Shown one piece after another: positions 3,985-12,901 of a DNA stretch of 20,855 bases. Where the stretch lies: positions 1-20,855 of the IMG/VR virus record IMGVR_UViG_3300033571_005072; one strand, written 5' to 3'. The translations under genes and the position numbers were made by a program. Every line of letters starts with the position of its first letter. Position 1 is the stretch's first letter. A model generated the notes under the pieces. It was not told the DNA's origin, did no database searches, and was given only the letters and a program-made list of their open reading frames with translations. The stretch comes from a virus.

Positions 3985-6900
3985 TTACATCTTATCGTCA
4001 ATCGAAGAGTTATATCTTTCCAATGTCTTAATCATCAGGGCTTTCTGTCTCTCCCTGTTGGCATCCAGCCTCTTCTGAATGGCCGGATTGGTTCTGTTCT
4101 TATCCATCTCCTGAAGCTTTCGTTTCTGGGTTCTTAGCTCCTTCAAGTCCTGCTCCGTGGCCCTGACCATGTTGACCAAGCGAAGTTCCGGCTTTGCATC
4201 CCGCAGGATCTCCCTGACCTTCTCGGTGTCCCCCTCTTGTTTTGCCAGCTTGAGTTCCTTGTCAATCGTCAGGATCTCTTTCCTCACATCCTGATATCGC
4301 TTCACATCCACAAAACTCGGAACGCTCCCAGTAACCTTGCGAACCATCGGAATGTCTCCGATAAGGTCAACGGCATCCTCCTGACCCGCCGCAACCTTCG
4401 CCGCCCTGATTGGGGCCATCATCACCCGCTCTCCAAACTTTCCAACCGCTCCGGCAAGAAACTCGTATCCATAGTCAAGGGTTTCGGGGCTGACATCAAT
4501 CGCTCCAGCCCTAGCCTTTGATCCTCCAGTAAGCTCATTCAGCTTCTCCGTCACCCACTTACTTACCGGATTCACATTATTCCAATAACGCTGGGAATCG
4601 GGCGGAGGCACGGGATCAAAGGGATTTGGGGTCGGCATGATCGGCCTTCCGGAGAAATCCTGATTGAGGGCCAAGTCAACGAGAGGAGTGGTGATGGTCG
4701 GTGAGATGGCCTGCAGGAGAGAATAAGAGCCCCCGATGGGGTTGAAGTTGTCGATGGCCGCTAAAGCAAGGCTAGTTGCGGCCTGCATCGGGCTTTTGCC
4801 TCCCCCGTAGATTTCCCTTGGCATGACATCGCCCACAAGCTGTCCCGCAAAGTCAAAAACGGAGTAGCCGTAGGGCATCGGAAACTTGAAGTATTGAATC
4901 CCCATCTCTTCGGCCAAGGGATTCATAATGATGAAATTCTGCCTGCGCTGGTATTCGGGGATCTTGTCGTAAAGGGGCATCCCAGTCTCGTCCTCACCCC
5001 CGATGATGCGGTTGAGAATATCCCTGAAGAATCCGGCCACCATCACCGCAAGGACAAGCTTCTGGGCCTTCTTGCTTGTGGCGAGGGCTTGGATGATTCG
5101 GGCCGAGCCTTGGATGTTGGCGTTGAAGAAGAGATAAACGGCGTTGAGGAGCGGGCCTGCCGTCCCCTTGCGGGTGAAATTGACCGTGATGTTGCGAGCC
5201 GCATAAGCGGCCTGCTGGTCGGTGTAGCCTCGCTCCTTTAGGGTGGCAAAGGTGGCAAGACGGGTTGCGTTTTCAACTGCGCCGTTGAGTTGCCCCACCC
5301 TGTCCAAGGCCAGCCTGAACACCCTTGTTGCGGCATTGCTCCCGCCTCCGGCCAGCTTGGACTGGATCTGCTTCTGGAGGGTCTGGAAATCCTTAAGCCC
5401 GAAGAAAGTCATCCTGCCACCAGCGGCCTTGAACTGGCGGTAGAACACATCCATCCGGCTTCCTTGGTCGGGCTTGCCAAGCTCCGCCCGATAGGTGGCC
5501 TTGAGGGCGGGCCGGATGTTCTTGAGCAAGTCCCTCGCAAGGCCTTGGGCTTGGTCGGAGTTGATGTTAACCAAGGCGGTCTGAAGATCCCTTGCGAAGT
5601 TGGAGATGACAAACTCCGGCGAGGCCTGCGTGTTGATGAAGGCAAAGTAGCGGTTGGCCGAGGCCAGCGTTCCAATGAATGAGCCAAGCACGGGGCTGGC
5701 CCTGTTCTTCATCACATCGGCCAGCCTTGGGTCATTGATGCGGAGGTATTTGGTTTCGCCGTTGTCCTTGAAGGCAATGATATCGGGGGCCTGCGGGTTG
5801 CCAGTCTCGCCCTTGGGGAGAACTTCAATCACTCCATTTTCAGGATAAGAGATGGCAAACTGCTCGGCGGTCTGCATTACCCTGTTCTTCTCCGAGCGGA
5901 TAATTGAATCCATGTATTTCTGGAAGGAATAGGCAAGGATGTCGGTAGCCCTTGTGTTCCTGCCCTCCGCAAGAATGATGTCGTTTCCCCTGACATCGAA
6001 GCCAGCCCCAGTCCCGATTGTTTTTGTCCTTTCCCCCGTTACATCCTCGGAGAGCCCCGTGTCGGCCCCCATCAGCGGAACATAGTTTTGATACCTTTCC
6101 GTGAGCAGGTCATAGGTTTCCCTGTTGATCAGGCCACCCTCATAGAGGTTGAGGATTCCACGCCGATTGACCTCAAGGAGCCTTTGCCGGATCGGCTCGA
6201 ACCTTGCCTGCCATTCGTAGTCAATCCCCCCGTCCACCAGAAGGCTGTCGGCCTCATCATTGGTCAGTCCGCTTCCACCATCCTGCTTGTTGGGATCATT
6301 CGGGAATCGCTGGGCAATGACGGCATTGCGCTCCTTGGCGTGTTTGGCCATCGCATACAGGTCAAAGATATCCTTGTTCGGCACAAACTTCCTAGGCTTC
6401 CCATTCGCATCCACCAGCCCGTCAAAATACTTCTTCTTGATCTCGGCAACCCAAGGAATCCTCTCATTCAGGTTAAGGCCAGCAACCTCCTCGGTGATCG
6501 GCTTTGCAAAATTCTCGTCAAACTCGGTCAGTCTTTCGCCAACCCTGCCGTGATAAAGTTCCTCGGCCTGTTTGATGTTGGCAAAGTCCCTGATCTCAAT
6601 GCCACCGCCCACCCGTTTCTGGAGATTTTCGACATCCACGAACTTATCTTGGAAGGTGCGCCGGAAGTCATCCAAGCCCGTCTTCAGCGTTTGTCTAATT
6701 CCGACCTGAGCCTGTCTGGCTTCCGGCTGTCTGGGTGAGGCCGATTTCCTGTTATTCCTAACCTGAACACCACGAATCGGCTCCCCGCCTCGGAAGGCCC
6801 TGTCGGCAAAGATAAAGGCATCGGGCTTGACCACACGCCTGCCGAATCTTTGCCCTCCGTCAATCACAAGGCCGGATGTTTCCCTATCGGTTCCAACAAC

Positions 6901-9051
6901 CCTAAAGTCCACATTCCCACGCCGGATGATATCGCCAGCCGAAAGATTGGAGGCCTGATAGGAAATGTCGCCAGCTTTGGGGCGGAACAGGGATGAACGG
7001 AAGGCCTGCCTCTGGGTTTCTGTCTGGCGAAGGCCCTTGTTGTAATCTCTGGTTTTCCTTCTGGATTCGATTGCCTTTGTCACGGCATTCCAAAGCCCGC
7101 CGGAGGTTCCATCCCCAATTCCGAGATTCTCAAATGCGGACTGGGCCATCTTATCCACAGATGTGGTTCCGCTCATCAGCTTGAGGTATGGGCCGTCCAG
7201 CTTGGGCATTCCGTCATATTCGGCTGGCTTGGTTGTCTCCGTTGTTCTTTTGAGCGAAGGCCCGCCCTTTTTCCCATAGAGGCCGATATTCTTTTGTTCC
7301 ATCGCCTTACGCATTGAAAGCATCCCGCCCTCTTCCTGAATGAAATCTATGATGTCATAGCCAGTCTCGTCCGGCTGAAGGATCTCTTCGGCGAGAGCCT
7401 TTGTCGGTCTTTCGGCCCTGCGGAGAATGTTTTCCCGCTCGCTCACAACCTGATTCAGCCGCTCGTCATAATAGGGAGCCTGATCAGGATCGTTCTCCTT
7501 CAGCCGACCAAGATCCTTTTCAATCGTGTCCAGCCTCGTAAGCCTTGCCTTCTCGCCAGCCGAAAGAACCACATCCTCCCTCTTTGGGACTGGCAATGGC
7601 TCTGGCCTTACCTCTTCCGCTGGCTGAACCTGAGCCTCCTGAGCCTGCGTCTCCGGCTGAACTTCGGCCTGTTCCGGCCTTTGAAATTCTGAGAAAGGCT
7701 GAAGACTTTGGGGCTCCTGAGCCTGTGGCTCGTTTGTAGCCACACCCGCATTCTGCTCATTCTGATTGCGCCTTGCCTGACTCAGGCCAAACCCTCCAAT
7801 CACCCCTGATGCAATCGTGCCAACTGTTCCGCCCACCAAAGCCGCCTTGCCTGCCCCCTCAAACACATCCTGCTCCGGCTTATATTGGCCCTTGGCGATC
7901 AGGTTTCCCATCACCTGCTGGAAGCCCTCCTGCAAGGCCTCGGTTCCGCCCTCAATTCCCATATCAATAAAATACCTTCTTACATCCCTAGAAAACTTCC
8001 CAGCCGTGGCCCTGTCTATCTTCTCGATCCATCTCTCAGTCGGGAAGATTTCGCTCAAGCCCGTGGCTCCGCTAAGGAATCCGCTGGTCAGAACCTCCTC
8101 CGGCTTGGCTCCGGCTTGGCTTGCCCTCTGGGCTCCCTCCCCAGCCCCCAGCACAACTCCAGCACCAGCCGCCGCCGCCCTTGGAACCATTCTTGCCGGA
8201 ACTCCTAGGGCTCTGGCCGCTGGGCCAGCAAGCGGAAGCGTGGAGACTTGTCCAAGCCCGCCAGCCACCTCTGGAATAAAAGAGCCTTGGGCCTCTGGGA
8301 TTGTGGGATAAAGCCTTTCTCCTGCCTGCTCTATGCCCTGAGCAATTCTGGCTCCTGCCGTTGCCTCGAACGGGTATGGCTCTCCTTTTATTGGGATTCC
8401 CAAGGCAGACTCGGCAAGGCCATAGGTTCTGGCCAAGGCCGCTGGGCCTGTGACGAGGGCTCCCTTGGCAAACCTGCCAAGGCTTTCTCTGGCTACGGCT
8501 GATTCGCTTGGGGAGATTCTCTGATCTGGAGCAATGTCTGGGAGTGATGGGGTCTGTTTCTTTTCCTCTTCCAATATCTGCTGATAGATACTCTGTCTTG
8601 GCTCTTTTTCCACCCTGACCACCTTCCCGTCCTTATCCCTCCCCACGGCAAACCCAACGCCCTTCTCCTGATCATAGCCGGAGGAAACTGTATCTACGCC
8701 CTCTTCGAGGGCTTTCTTCACGGCAGGCTCGGCCCTCTTCTCGATCAGGCCTTTGGCTAGGGCTTCCTCGGTTGGAAGTGTCGGGCCAGCGATGGAGCCG
8801 TCTTCTCGCTTTAACGGAGGTTCGGCCATTAGGGCTTCCGGCCCCTGCTCTACAAGAATCTTCGCCCGCTCTGGGCTATAAACATCTTCTGGTTTTCCGC
8901 CCTGCTCCACATACTCCCGCTTGGTATTGGATGCCTCAATAAGCGAGGCCTCCTCATCGAGGATTGCCTGATACGGACTAACCTTCTTTGCTGGCTTCTC
9001 TTTTTCGAGAAGTCGCTTCTCTTCCCCTAGGATTTGATCGTAGATTGACAC
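3985..9051 (-). CDS. Giant polyvalent protein with LPD38-type domain, 1688 aa, probable ejected internal virion protein
   Basis: The largest gene of the window. By family it is a phage polyvalent protein thought to be packaged and delivered with the genome; by order it occupies the place of T7 gp16. N-terminus: three short repeats, IYDQILGEE (3-11), PYQAILDEE (26-34) and IYQQILEEE (155-163). Then an Ala/Gly-rich region (about 260-425) with a hydrophobic stretch near 400-425, a Pro/Gln/Glu linker (about 430-495), and a long helical middle. A region of about 1130-1360 contains PEFVISNFARDLQ, NFTRKGTAGPLLNAVYLFFN and a hydrophobic LVLAVMVAGFF segment, which I recognise as LPD38-like. The C-terminus (about 1575-1685) is a charged coiled coil. 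I see no lysozyme or transglycosylase motif. The start is GTG, bounded by an in-frame TGA just upstream; its GAGG box is very close. Translation may be coupled to the gene at 9062. Confidence 0.85.
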   Translation of the reverse strand: MSIYDQILGEEKRLLEKEKPAKKVSPYQAILDEEASLIEASNTKREYVEQGGKPEDVYSPERAKILVEQGPEALMAEPPLKREDGSIAGPTLPTEEALAKGLIEKRAEPAVKKALEEGVDTVSSGYDQEKGVGFAVGRDKDGKVVRVEKEPRQSIYQQILEEEKKQTPSLPDIAPDQRISPSESAVARESLGRFAKGALVTGPAALARTYGLAESALGIPIKGEPYPFEATAGARIAQGIEQAGERLYPTIPEAQGSFIPEVAGGLGQVSTLPLAGPAARALGVPARMVPRAAAAGAGVVLGAGEGAQRASQAGAKPEEVLTSGFLSGATGLSEIFPTERWIEKIDRATAGKFSRDVRRYFIDMGIEGGTEALQEGFQQVMGNLIAKGQYKPEQDVFEGAGKAALVGGTVGTIASGVIGGFGLSQARRNQNEQNAGVATNEPQAQEPQSLQPFSEFQRPEQAEVQPETQAQEAQVQPAEEVRPEPLPVPKREDVVLSAGEKARLTRLDTIEKDLGRLKENDPDQAPYYDERLNQVVSERENILRRAERPTKALAEEILQPDETGYDIIDFIQEEGGMLSMRKAMEQKNIGLYGKKGGPSLKRTTETTKPAEYDGMPKLDGPYLKLMSGTTSVDKMAQSAFENLGIGDGTSGGLWNAVTKAIESRRKTRDYNKGLRQTETQRQAFRSSLFRPKAGDISYQASNLSAGDIIRRGNVDFRVVGTDRETSGLVIDGGQRFGRRVVKPDAFIFADRAFRGGEPIRGVQVRNNRKSASPRQPEARQAQVGIRQTLKTGLDDFRRTFQDKFVDVENLQKRVGGGIEIRDFANIKQAEELYHGRVGERLTEFDENFAKPITEEVAGLNLNERIPWVAEIKKKYFDGLVDANGKPRKFVPNKDIFDLYAMAKHAKERNAVIAQRFPNDPNKQDGGSGLTNDEADSLLVDGGIDYEWQARFEPIRQRLLEVNRRGILNLYEGGLINRETYDLLTERYQNYVPLMGADTGLSEDVTGERTKTIGTGAGFDVRGNDIILAEGRNTRATDILAYSFQKYMDSIIRSEKNRVMQTAEQFAISYPENGVIEVLPKGETGNPQAPDIIAFKDNGETKYLRINDPRLADVMKNRASPVLGSFIGTLASANRYFAFINTQASPEFVISNFARDLQTALVNINSDQAQGLARDLLKNIRPALKATYRAELGKPDQGSRMDVFYRQFKAAGGRMTFFGLKDFQTLQKQIQSKLAGGGSNAATRVFRLALDRVGQLNGAVENATRLATFATLKERGYTDQQAAYAARNITVNFTRKGTAGPLLNAVYLFFNANIQGSARIIQALATSKKAQKLVLAVMVAGFFRDILNRIIGGEDETGMPLYDKIPEYQRRQNFIIMNPLAEEMGIQYFKFPMPYGYSVFDFAGQLVGDVMPREIYGGGKSPMQAATSLALAAIDNFNPIGGSYSLLQAISPTITTPLVDLALNQDFSGRPIMPTPNPFDPVPPPDSQRYWNNVNPVSKWVTEKLNELTGGSKARAGAIDVSPETLDYGYEFLAGAVGKFGERVMMAPIRAAKVAAGQEDAVDLIGDIPMVRKVTGSVPSFVDVKRYQDVRKEILTIDKELKLAKQEGDTEKVREILRDAKPELRLVNMVRATEQDLKELRTQKRKLQEMDKNRTNPAIQKRLDANRERQKALMIKTLERYNSSIDDKM

Positions 9052-9061
9052 GCCTCAAACA

Positions 9062-9919
9062 TCAGGGGATTTGAATGCCCCTAGCGGCGGCGGCTTGCTT
9101 AATTTTCTGCTTTGCCTCTGGAGTTCTGGCTGAATTAAAAGCGTTTAGGGCTTCCGTTTTTTCATCCGATGATTGCGAAATGGATGTCGGGTCAACCTCG
9201 GTGGCTCCAGCGACATCGGCCTCATCGGTGATTCCGCCTTGGTTGCGAACTGGCTTATAGGAAAACTCAGGTGTTACGGCCTCTGGGTCTGCATCAAATC
9301 CGCTTGGAGTATAGCCAAGAAGATTGGTTGCCGTTGGAGGTGCTACAAATTCATCTTCCTCCATTTGTGGAGAGTAGGCATTGCCTCCACCAAAGGCCGA
9401 GGCTGGCCCCTTCTGGATAACCTCGGTCTCGGTTCCGGCGGCCTCATCCTTGGTCTTTGTCTTTCGCTCCTCCTGAATCTGGTCGTAGGGGTCTTTCTTT
9501 GGATCAAAAATCTTGTCGAACATTGGCTTGGAGCTCTGGGCCACCGTCTTGTCCAGAGATCCGTCCATGTGGCCCTTCTCCATTGTAAGCACCCTGTATT
9601 TGCTTCTTTGCATCTCAAGATTGGCTTGGGCATTTGCAAACCCATCCCGATAAAGCTGGTTCTGCTCTGGGCTTAACTGCCCCTTCTGCCTTGCCTCAAA
9701 CCATTGTTTCTGGGTTCTCTGCACATCCATGTCGGCGGCTTCGATGTCTTTGGCCGTCTGGTTGAGATTATCCCGAAGAGCCATTGCCTTGCCCTCTTGA
9801 ACGGCGGCGGCGTTCTGGCTCCTGCGATAGGACTCCATCTTTACTTCCGTGAACTGGCGATCCAGTTCCCGTTGTTTTTGCTGATCCATATAGTTAAGAA
9901 GCTGAAATAAAGCGGCCAT
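9062..9919 (-). CDS. Virion-type protein with the Y-x-x-I-x-x-E-E motif, 285 aa, function unknown
   Basis: Not recognised by family. The first 110 residues are Gln/Arg/Glu-rich and helical (for example QKQRELDRQF), suggesting a coiled coil. The second half is acidic, low in complexity and rich in Pro/Thr/Ser, as in many ejected or internal virion proteins. Residues 144-151 read PYDQIQEE, matching the short motif found three times in the adjacent giant protein, so the two may bind the same partner. A strong AAGGAGA sits six bases before the ATG. Position between the nozzle group and the giant gene parallels T7 gp14/gp15, so an internal virion (ejection) role is likely, but by context only. Confidence 0.75.
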   Translation of the reverse strand: MAALFQLLNYMDQQKQRELDRQFTEVKMESYRRSQNAAAVQEGKAMALRDNLNQTAKDIEAADMDVQRTQKQWFEARQKGQLSPEQNQLYRDGFANAQANLEMQRSKYRVLTMEKGHMDGSLDKTVAQSSKPMFDKIFDPKKDPYDQIQEERKTKTKDEAAGTETEVIQKGPASAFGGGNAYSPQMEEDEFVAPPTATNLLGYTPSGFDADPEAVTPEFSYKPVRNQGGITDEADVAGATEVDPTSISQSSDEKTEALNAFNSARTPEAKQKIKQAAAARGIQIP

Positions 9920-9929
9920 AATACTCTCC

Positions 9930-10889
9930 TTAGATCAGCCCGCCGAGGGCCGAGATATAGCTTACTGCCGTGGGTCTGGATGCGGCGTAGCTCATTTGGG
10001 ATGAATAGGTGGAAGCATTGTAATCCAATAGGGCGTTATATTGGCTTGTTTGATTCCCATAAACGCCAAGGGCAAAGTTGGTTCCGATCTGCCCAGCCGA
10101 AGGATTTATGTTCACACCCTGCGGGATCGGGGTCGGGTTATAGGGAGCCGCCCCCTGCTGAAGGGCCGACAATCCTCCCGCCTGCTGAACAATCGGGTTC
10201 AGGCCTAGGTAGGACTGAACATTGGCCATTCTCTGCTGTTGGCGTTGGACTCCGGCCCCATAACGGGCAATGGCTTCTTGGGCAATCGGAGCCCCTCCGT
10301 AGATGTTACCACGGGCCACTTGCGCCCCTCGAACCGATTGTGTTACCTGACGCTCCTCATCGGGAGTCAGGCCAGTTCCGGCGGAAAGCTCTGTGGCTAG
10401 GCTTTTGCCAAGCTGTTCACGCAGGGCAACTCCCTCTGGGTCTAATTCACGAAGCTGGCGTTTGGCCTCCGAGGTATATTCAGAGGCATACTTCTTATTT
10501 AGGTCTAGCTGGGTGCGGGCATTAAGATCAGCCTCTTCCCGCTGAAACTTGGCGAACTCCCTTGCGATATCGACATCCGACTTCCCACGGAAGTCAACAT
10601 CCACCGCATCATAGCCAGTAAGGGTTCCGTCCTTGCTATATTTGGGAACCTGAACCGTGCCAGCCCCGCCCAGCTTGGCGAGGTTCTCCACCTGCTTGCG
10701 GGCAGGGAGTGAGCGAATGTCCGCCTCAACTGCCGCCGCATTAGCCGCCGCATAATTGGGGGGTTCGGGTGGAGGCGGGGGCGGAGGCGGGGAAGGCGGA
10801 GATCCGCCGTATCTGACGTTAGAAATCCAAAATAAGCCCGTAAAACTATGGGCCTGCTTGGGGTTAGAAAGTCTCTGCTCTAGGAACAT
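9930..10889 (-). CDS. Virion-type protein with octa-proline tract, 319 aa
   Basis: A structural-type phage protein. Residues 31-44 are almost all proline, with eight in a row (34-41), followed by NYAAANAAAVEADIRSLPAR, a segment typical of a family found in aquatic podovirus-like genomes next to internal virion proteins. The middle (about 100-180) is helical and charged. The C-terminal third is rich in Gln, Ala, Gly, Ser and Tyr, with many aromatic residues near the end (QYNALLDYNASTYSSQMSY). GGGAGGA lies seven bases before the ATG, and the start overlaps the previous gene by 10 nt, so the N-terminus is well supported. The proline run would slow ribosomes unless the host supplies EF-P. A role in the ejection apparatus or tail is inferred from position. 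Confidence 0.8.
   Translation of the reverse strand: MFLEQRLSNPKQAHSFTGLFWISNVRYGGSPPSPPPPPPPPEPPNYAAANAAAVEADIRSLPARKQVENLAKLGGAGTVQVPKYSKDGTLTGYDAVDVDFRGKSDVDIAREFAKFQREEADLNARTQLDLNKKYASEYTSEAKRQLRELDPEGVALREQLGKSLATELSAGTGLTPDEERQVTQSVRGAQVARGNIYGGAPIAQEAIARYGAGVQRQQQRMANVQSYLGLNPIVQQAGGLSALQQGAAPYNPTPIPQGVNINPSAGQIGTNFALGVYGNQTSQYNALLDYNASTYSSQMSYAASRPTAVSYISALGGLI
10758..10792 (+). other. G-quadruplex-capable tract opposite the poly-proline codons
   Basis: G-runs of 6, 3, 5 and 4 separated by loops of 3, 7 and 7 bases on the + strand, which is the template for the late transcript. It is the complement of the CCN codons for the poly-proline tract. The fold is predicted from base pattern only. 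Confidence 0.5.
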
Positions 10890-11317
10890 TGCTTAGTCCT
10901 CCCATGTAATTCCATCTTGCCCTCTGACAAGACATTCATCTTCTCAAACATTTTGACAGGATAAGTCCTTATCCTGCCGTTCTTTAGCCCTCTCTGATAG
11001 GCCACATAAGGCCGCTTGCCATACCTATCCCAAAGGAGCCGAAAGAGACTGGCCACGGCCCCGCCAGCCTCCGACACAACAAGCTCAACCCAAGTGATCT
11101 GCCCCTCTGGGTCGTGCTTATATGGCTCTAGCCCATCTTCGGTCTGCTTTAGAAATCTTACGCAAGCCACCCCCCTGATCTCTCCATCTTCAGTCGCAAT
11201 CCCACAAAGCTTATTATTCATATACCATTGCAGGACATTGGTGGTATGGGTGATGTCCTCCCATCCCTTCATGCGGGGGGCAATCCATTCAGCGGCTTGG
11301 GAGGCGGTGATGGTCAT
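10880..11317 (-). CDS. GNAT-like protein at the T7 gp13 position, 145 aa
   Basis: A small protein with a GNAT-like layout: an N-terminal helix pair (SQAAEWIAPRMKGWED), strands reading LCGIATEDGEIRGVACVRFL (about 37-56) and ITWVELVVS (about 74-82), a helix (EAGGAVASLFRLLWDRYG), then a strand and loop with AYQRGLKNGRIRTYP (about 105-119). The pyrophosphate-binding R/Q-x-x-G-x-G/A signature is not clear, so catalysis is unproven. T7 gp13 is of similar size and GNAT-like internal virion proteins are annotated in autographiviruses, which fits its place right after the nozzle gene. The ATG overlaps the nozzle stop as ATGA. It could act in virion assembly rather than acetylation. Confidence 0.6.
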   Translation of the reverse strand: MTITASQAAEWIAPRMKGWEDITHTTNVLQWYMNNKLCGIATEDGEIRGVACVRFLKQTEDGLEPYKHDPEGQITWVELVVSEAGGAVASLFRLLWDRYGKRPYVAYQRGLKNGRIRTYPVKMFEKMNVLSEGKMELHGRTKQCS

Positions 11318-12897
11318 AGCACCTGCGGCTTATAGGATTCGAGGAACGAGGAAAGGACGATGGATCGGATGGCCAGCTTGCCAGACGAGGAGGTTAGCTT
11401 CACCTGCACTCCCCTCACCGGAGTCCTTCCGCTCAAGTCCCTGCCCCTGCGCTTGGTTCCGCCCGAACCAAGGATGGCGGCGGCGTTAAGGACAAACGGG
11501 AGAACAAGCTGGTTGCCGATGGTGGAGATGTTATTTAGTACGGTTTCGGGCGATCCGCCGTCAGAGATGATCTGAACGGTGCAGTTGGCCAATGACTCGT
11601 AAAATTCAAGCTCGATCCCGTAGAGGCTCTTTAGGCTCACCACATCCCTGAAGGAAAACTCCCTTGTGACGATGGTGGTGGCGATGTCCGATCCGTCATC
11701 CCTGTAATCGGCCTCGGCCTCGTTGGCCTCGCTGACATTCCCCTTCCACCTCAAAACCCTCCCATTGCTTGTGCCTAAGCACATATCGTCATTGGGTGAT
11801 CTTGTGTATCTGGCAAAGCAGGTTCCAGCAAAGCCAGTCCATTTTCCGCTCCAAGTTTTGAAGTCCGTGTTAAAGACAATGGAGATGTCTGGGCTTTGGG
11901 AGAGTCCGGTGGGAATGGAAAGGACGTAGCGGTTAAGGTAGTAGAAGCCAGCCGACTTCTGCACATAGGAGAGATTGATGTCCTGAACAATGGAATCAAT
12001 CGGCTTGGAGAGGGGCTCGCTGATCTCCTGCTCCGTGCCTGCCAAGGTTCTGCGGAGGCTTCTTACTCCATCCAAGGCCAGCCAATAAACATCGGCCCCC
12101 ACTTGGGCCAAGGATCTTGGGGCGATGCAACCCACGCTCTTGTCAATCGTCTGGATCTCCCAATTTGCGATGGTGGCCGTAGGATCGGCGTTGATGACAT
12201 AAGTGGCCGTTCGCTTGAAGGCCAGAAGGCGGAACCCCGTCCAAGGATAAATGGCCGTAATGGGATCGCCGTCTCCCCCAATCCGAATGGATTGGATCAC
12301 ACTCCAGCTTGAGGAGCCCTCCGCATCCAATAGATCCGAGACATAGATCGCATCCGGTTCCCCGCTCGGAACCACGAAAAGCCTGTTCGTGTGGGAGGCA
12401 ATCAGCTTTGGGGCGGCGGGAGCCCCAGAGCTTGCATGAATGGATTTTACCGATACCCCGTCAAAATACTTCAGGCTTGATGTTCCGTCCGTGAAAAACA
12501 GCTTGTCCTCCAGTTGGGCGAAATGAACCTCATCGGATACGGTGCTTGTTAAATAGGAGGAGCCCTCCTGAGTCCAAGCCCCCGCCCCAGCGGTGGATGA
12601 GAAATGGAAAATCTTGCGGTTTTTGGCCACAACCATCTGGTCGTAGGTCTGGGTGTTGAAGAAGGCCATGCCCTGCACATAGGCAGTACCCTCCGGCAGA
12701 GCGGTGGAGGAAAGTGAGGCCGTTCCCTTCCTTGTGATGGCCGTTCCCGTCCGGTCAATATCGACATTGATAAGTTCGGAGGAGGCAAACTCGGAGAGAA
12801 GACGTGGGGCGGAAATGGAATCCATCCCGCCGCTGAATGAGCCAGTCGCATCAAACAGCAGAGGGTCATCCAGACTCTCCACATTCAGGACTGGCAT
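11314..12897 (-). CDS. Beta-propeller tail nozzle protein, T7 gp12-like, 527 aa
   Basis: Likely forms the distal tube of a short tail. The N-terminal part has the pattern GGMDSISAPRLLSEFASSEL, followed by NVDIDRTGTAITRKG (about 44-58), typical of this phage family. The body is a series of beta blades with repeated short phrases, such as VVAKNRKIFHF, KLFFTDGTSSLKYFDG, RLFVVPSGEPDAIYVSD, FKRTATYVI and VYWLALDGVRSL. The C-terminal part is a beta-rich domain ending SIVLSSFLESYKPQVL. At 527 aa it is shorter than T7 gp12 (about 790 aa). It follows the adaptor gene directly, the same order as T7 11-12. I assign it from the propeller pattern and context; another propeller-type tail protein cannot be excluded. 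Confidence 0.75.
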   Translation of the reverse strand: MPVLNVESLDDPLLFDATGSFSGGMDSISAPRLLSEFASSELINVDIDRTGTAITRKGTASLSSTALPEGTAYVQGMAFFNTQTYDQMVVAKNRKIFHFSSTAGAGAWTQEGSSYLTSTVSDEVHFAQLEDKLFFTDGTSSLKYFDGVSVKSIHASSGAPAAPKLIASHTNRLFVVPSGEPDAIYVSDLLDAEGSSSWSVIQSIRIGGDGDPITAIYPWTGFRLLAFKRTATYVINADPTATIANWEIQTIDKSVGCIAPRSLAQVGADVYWLALDGVRSLRRTLAGTEQEISEPLSKPIDSIVQDINLSYVQKSAGFYYLNRYVLSIPTGLSQSPDISIVFNTDFKTWSGKWTGFAGTCFARYTRSPNDDMCLGTSNGRVLRWKGNVSEANEAEADYRDDGSDIATTIVTREFSFRDVVSLKSLYGIELEFYESLANCTVQIISDGGSPETVLNNISTIGNQLVLPFVLNAAAILGSGGTKRRGRDLSGRTPVRGVQVKLTSSSGKLAIRSIVLSSFLESYKPQVL

Positions 12898-12901
12898 AAA
12901 C

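Noticed and set aside
6088-6738. 216-codon + strand frame inside the giant gene
   Set aside because: Antisense to a well-supported continuous coding frame; no Shine-Dalgarno or family signal that I can see.
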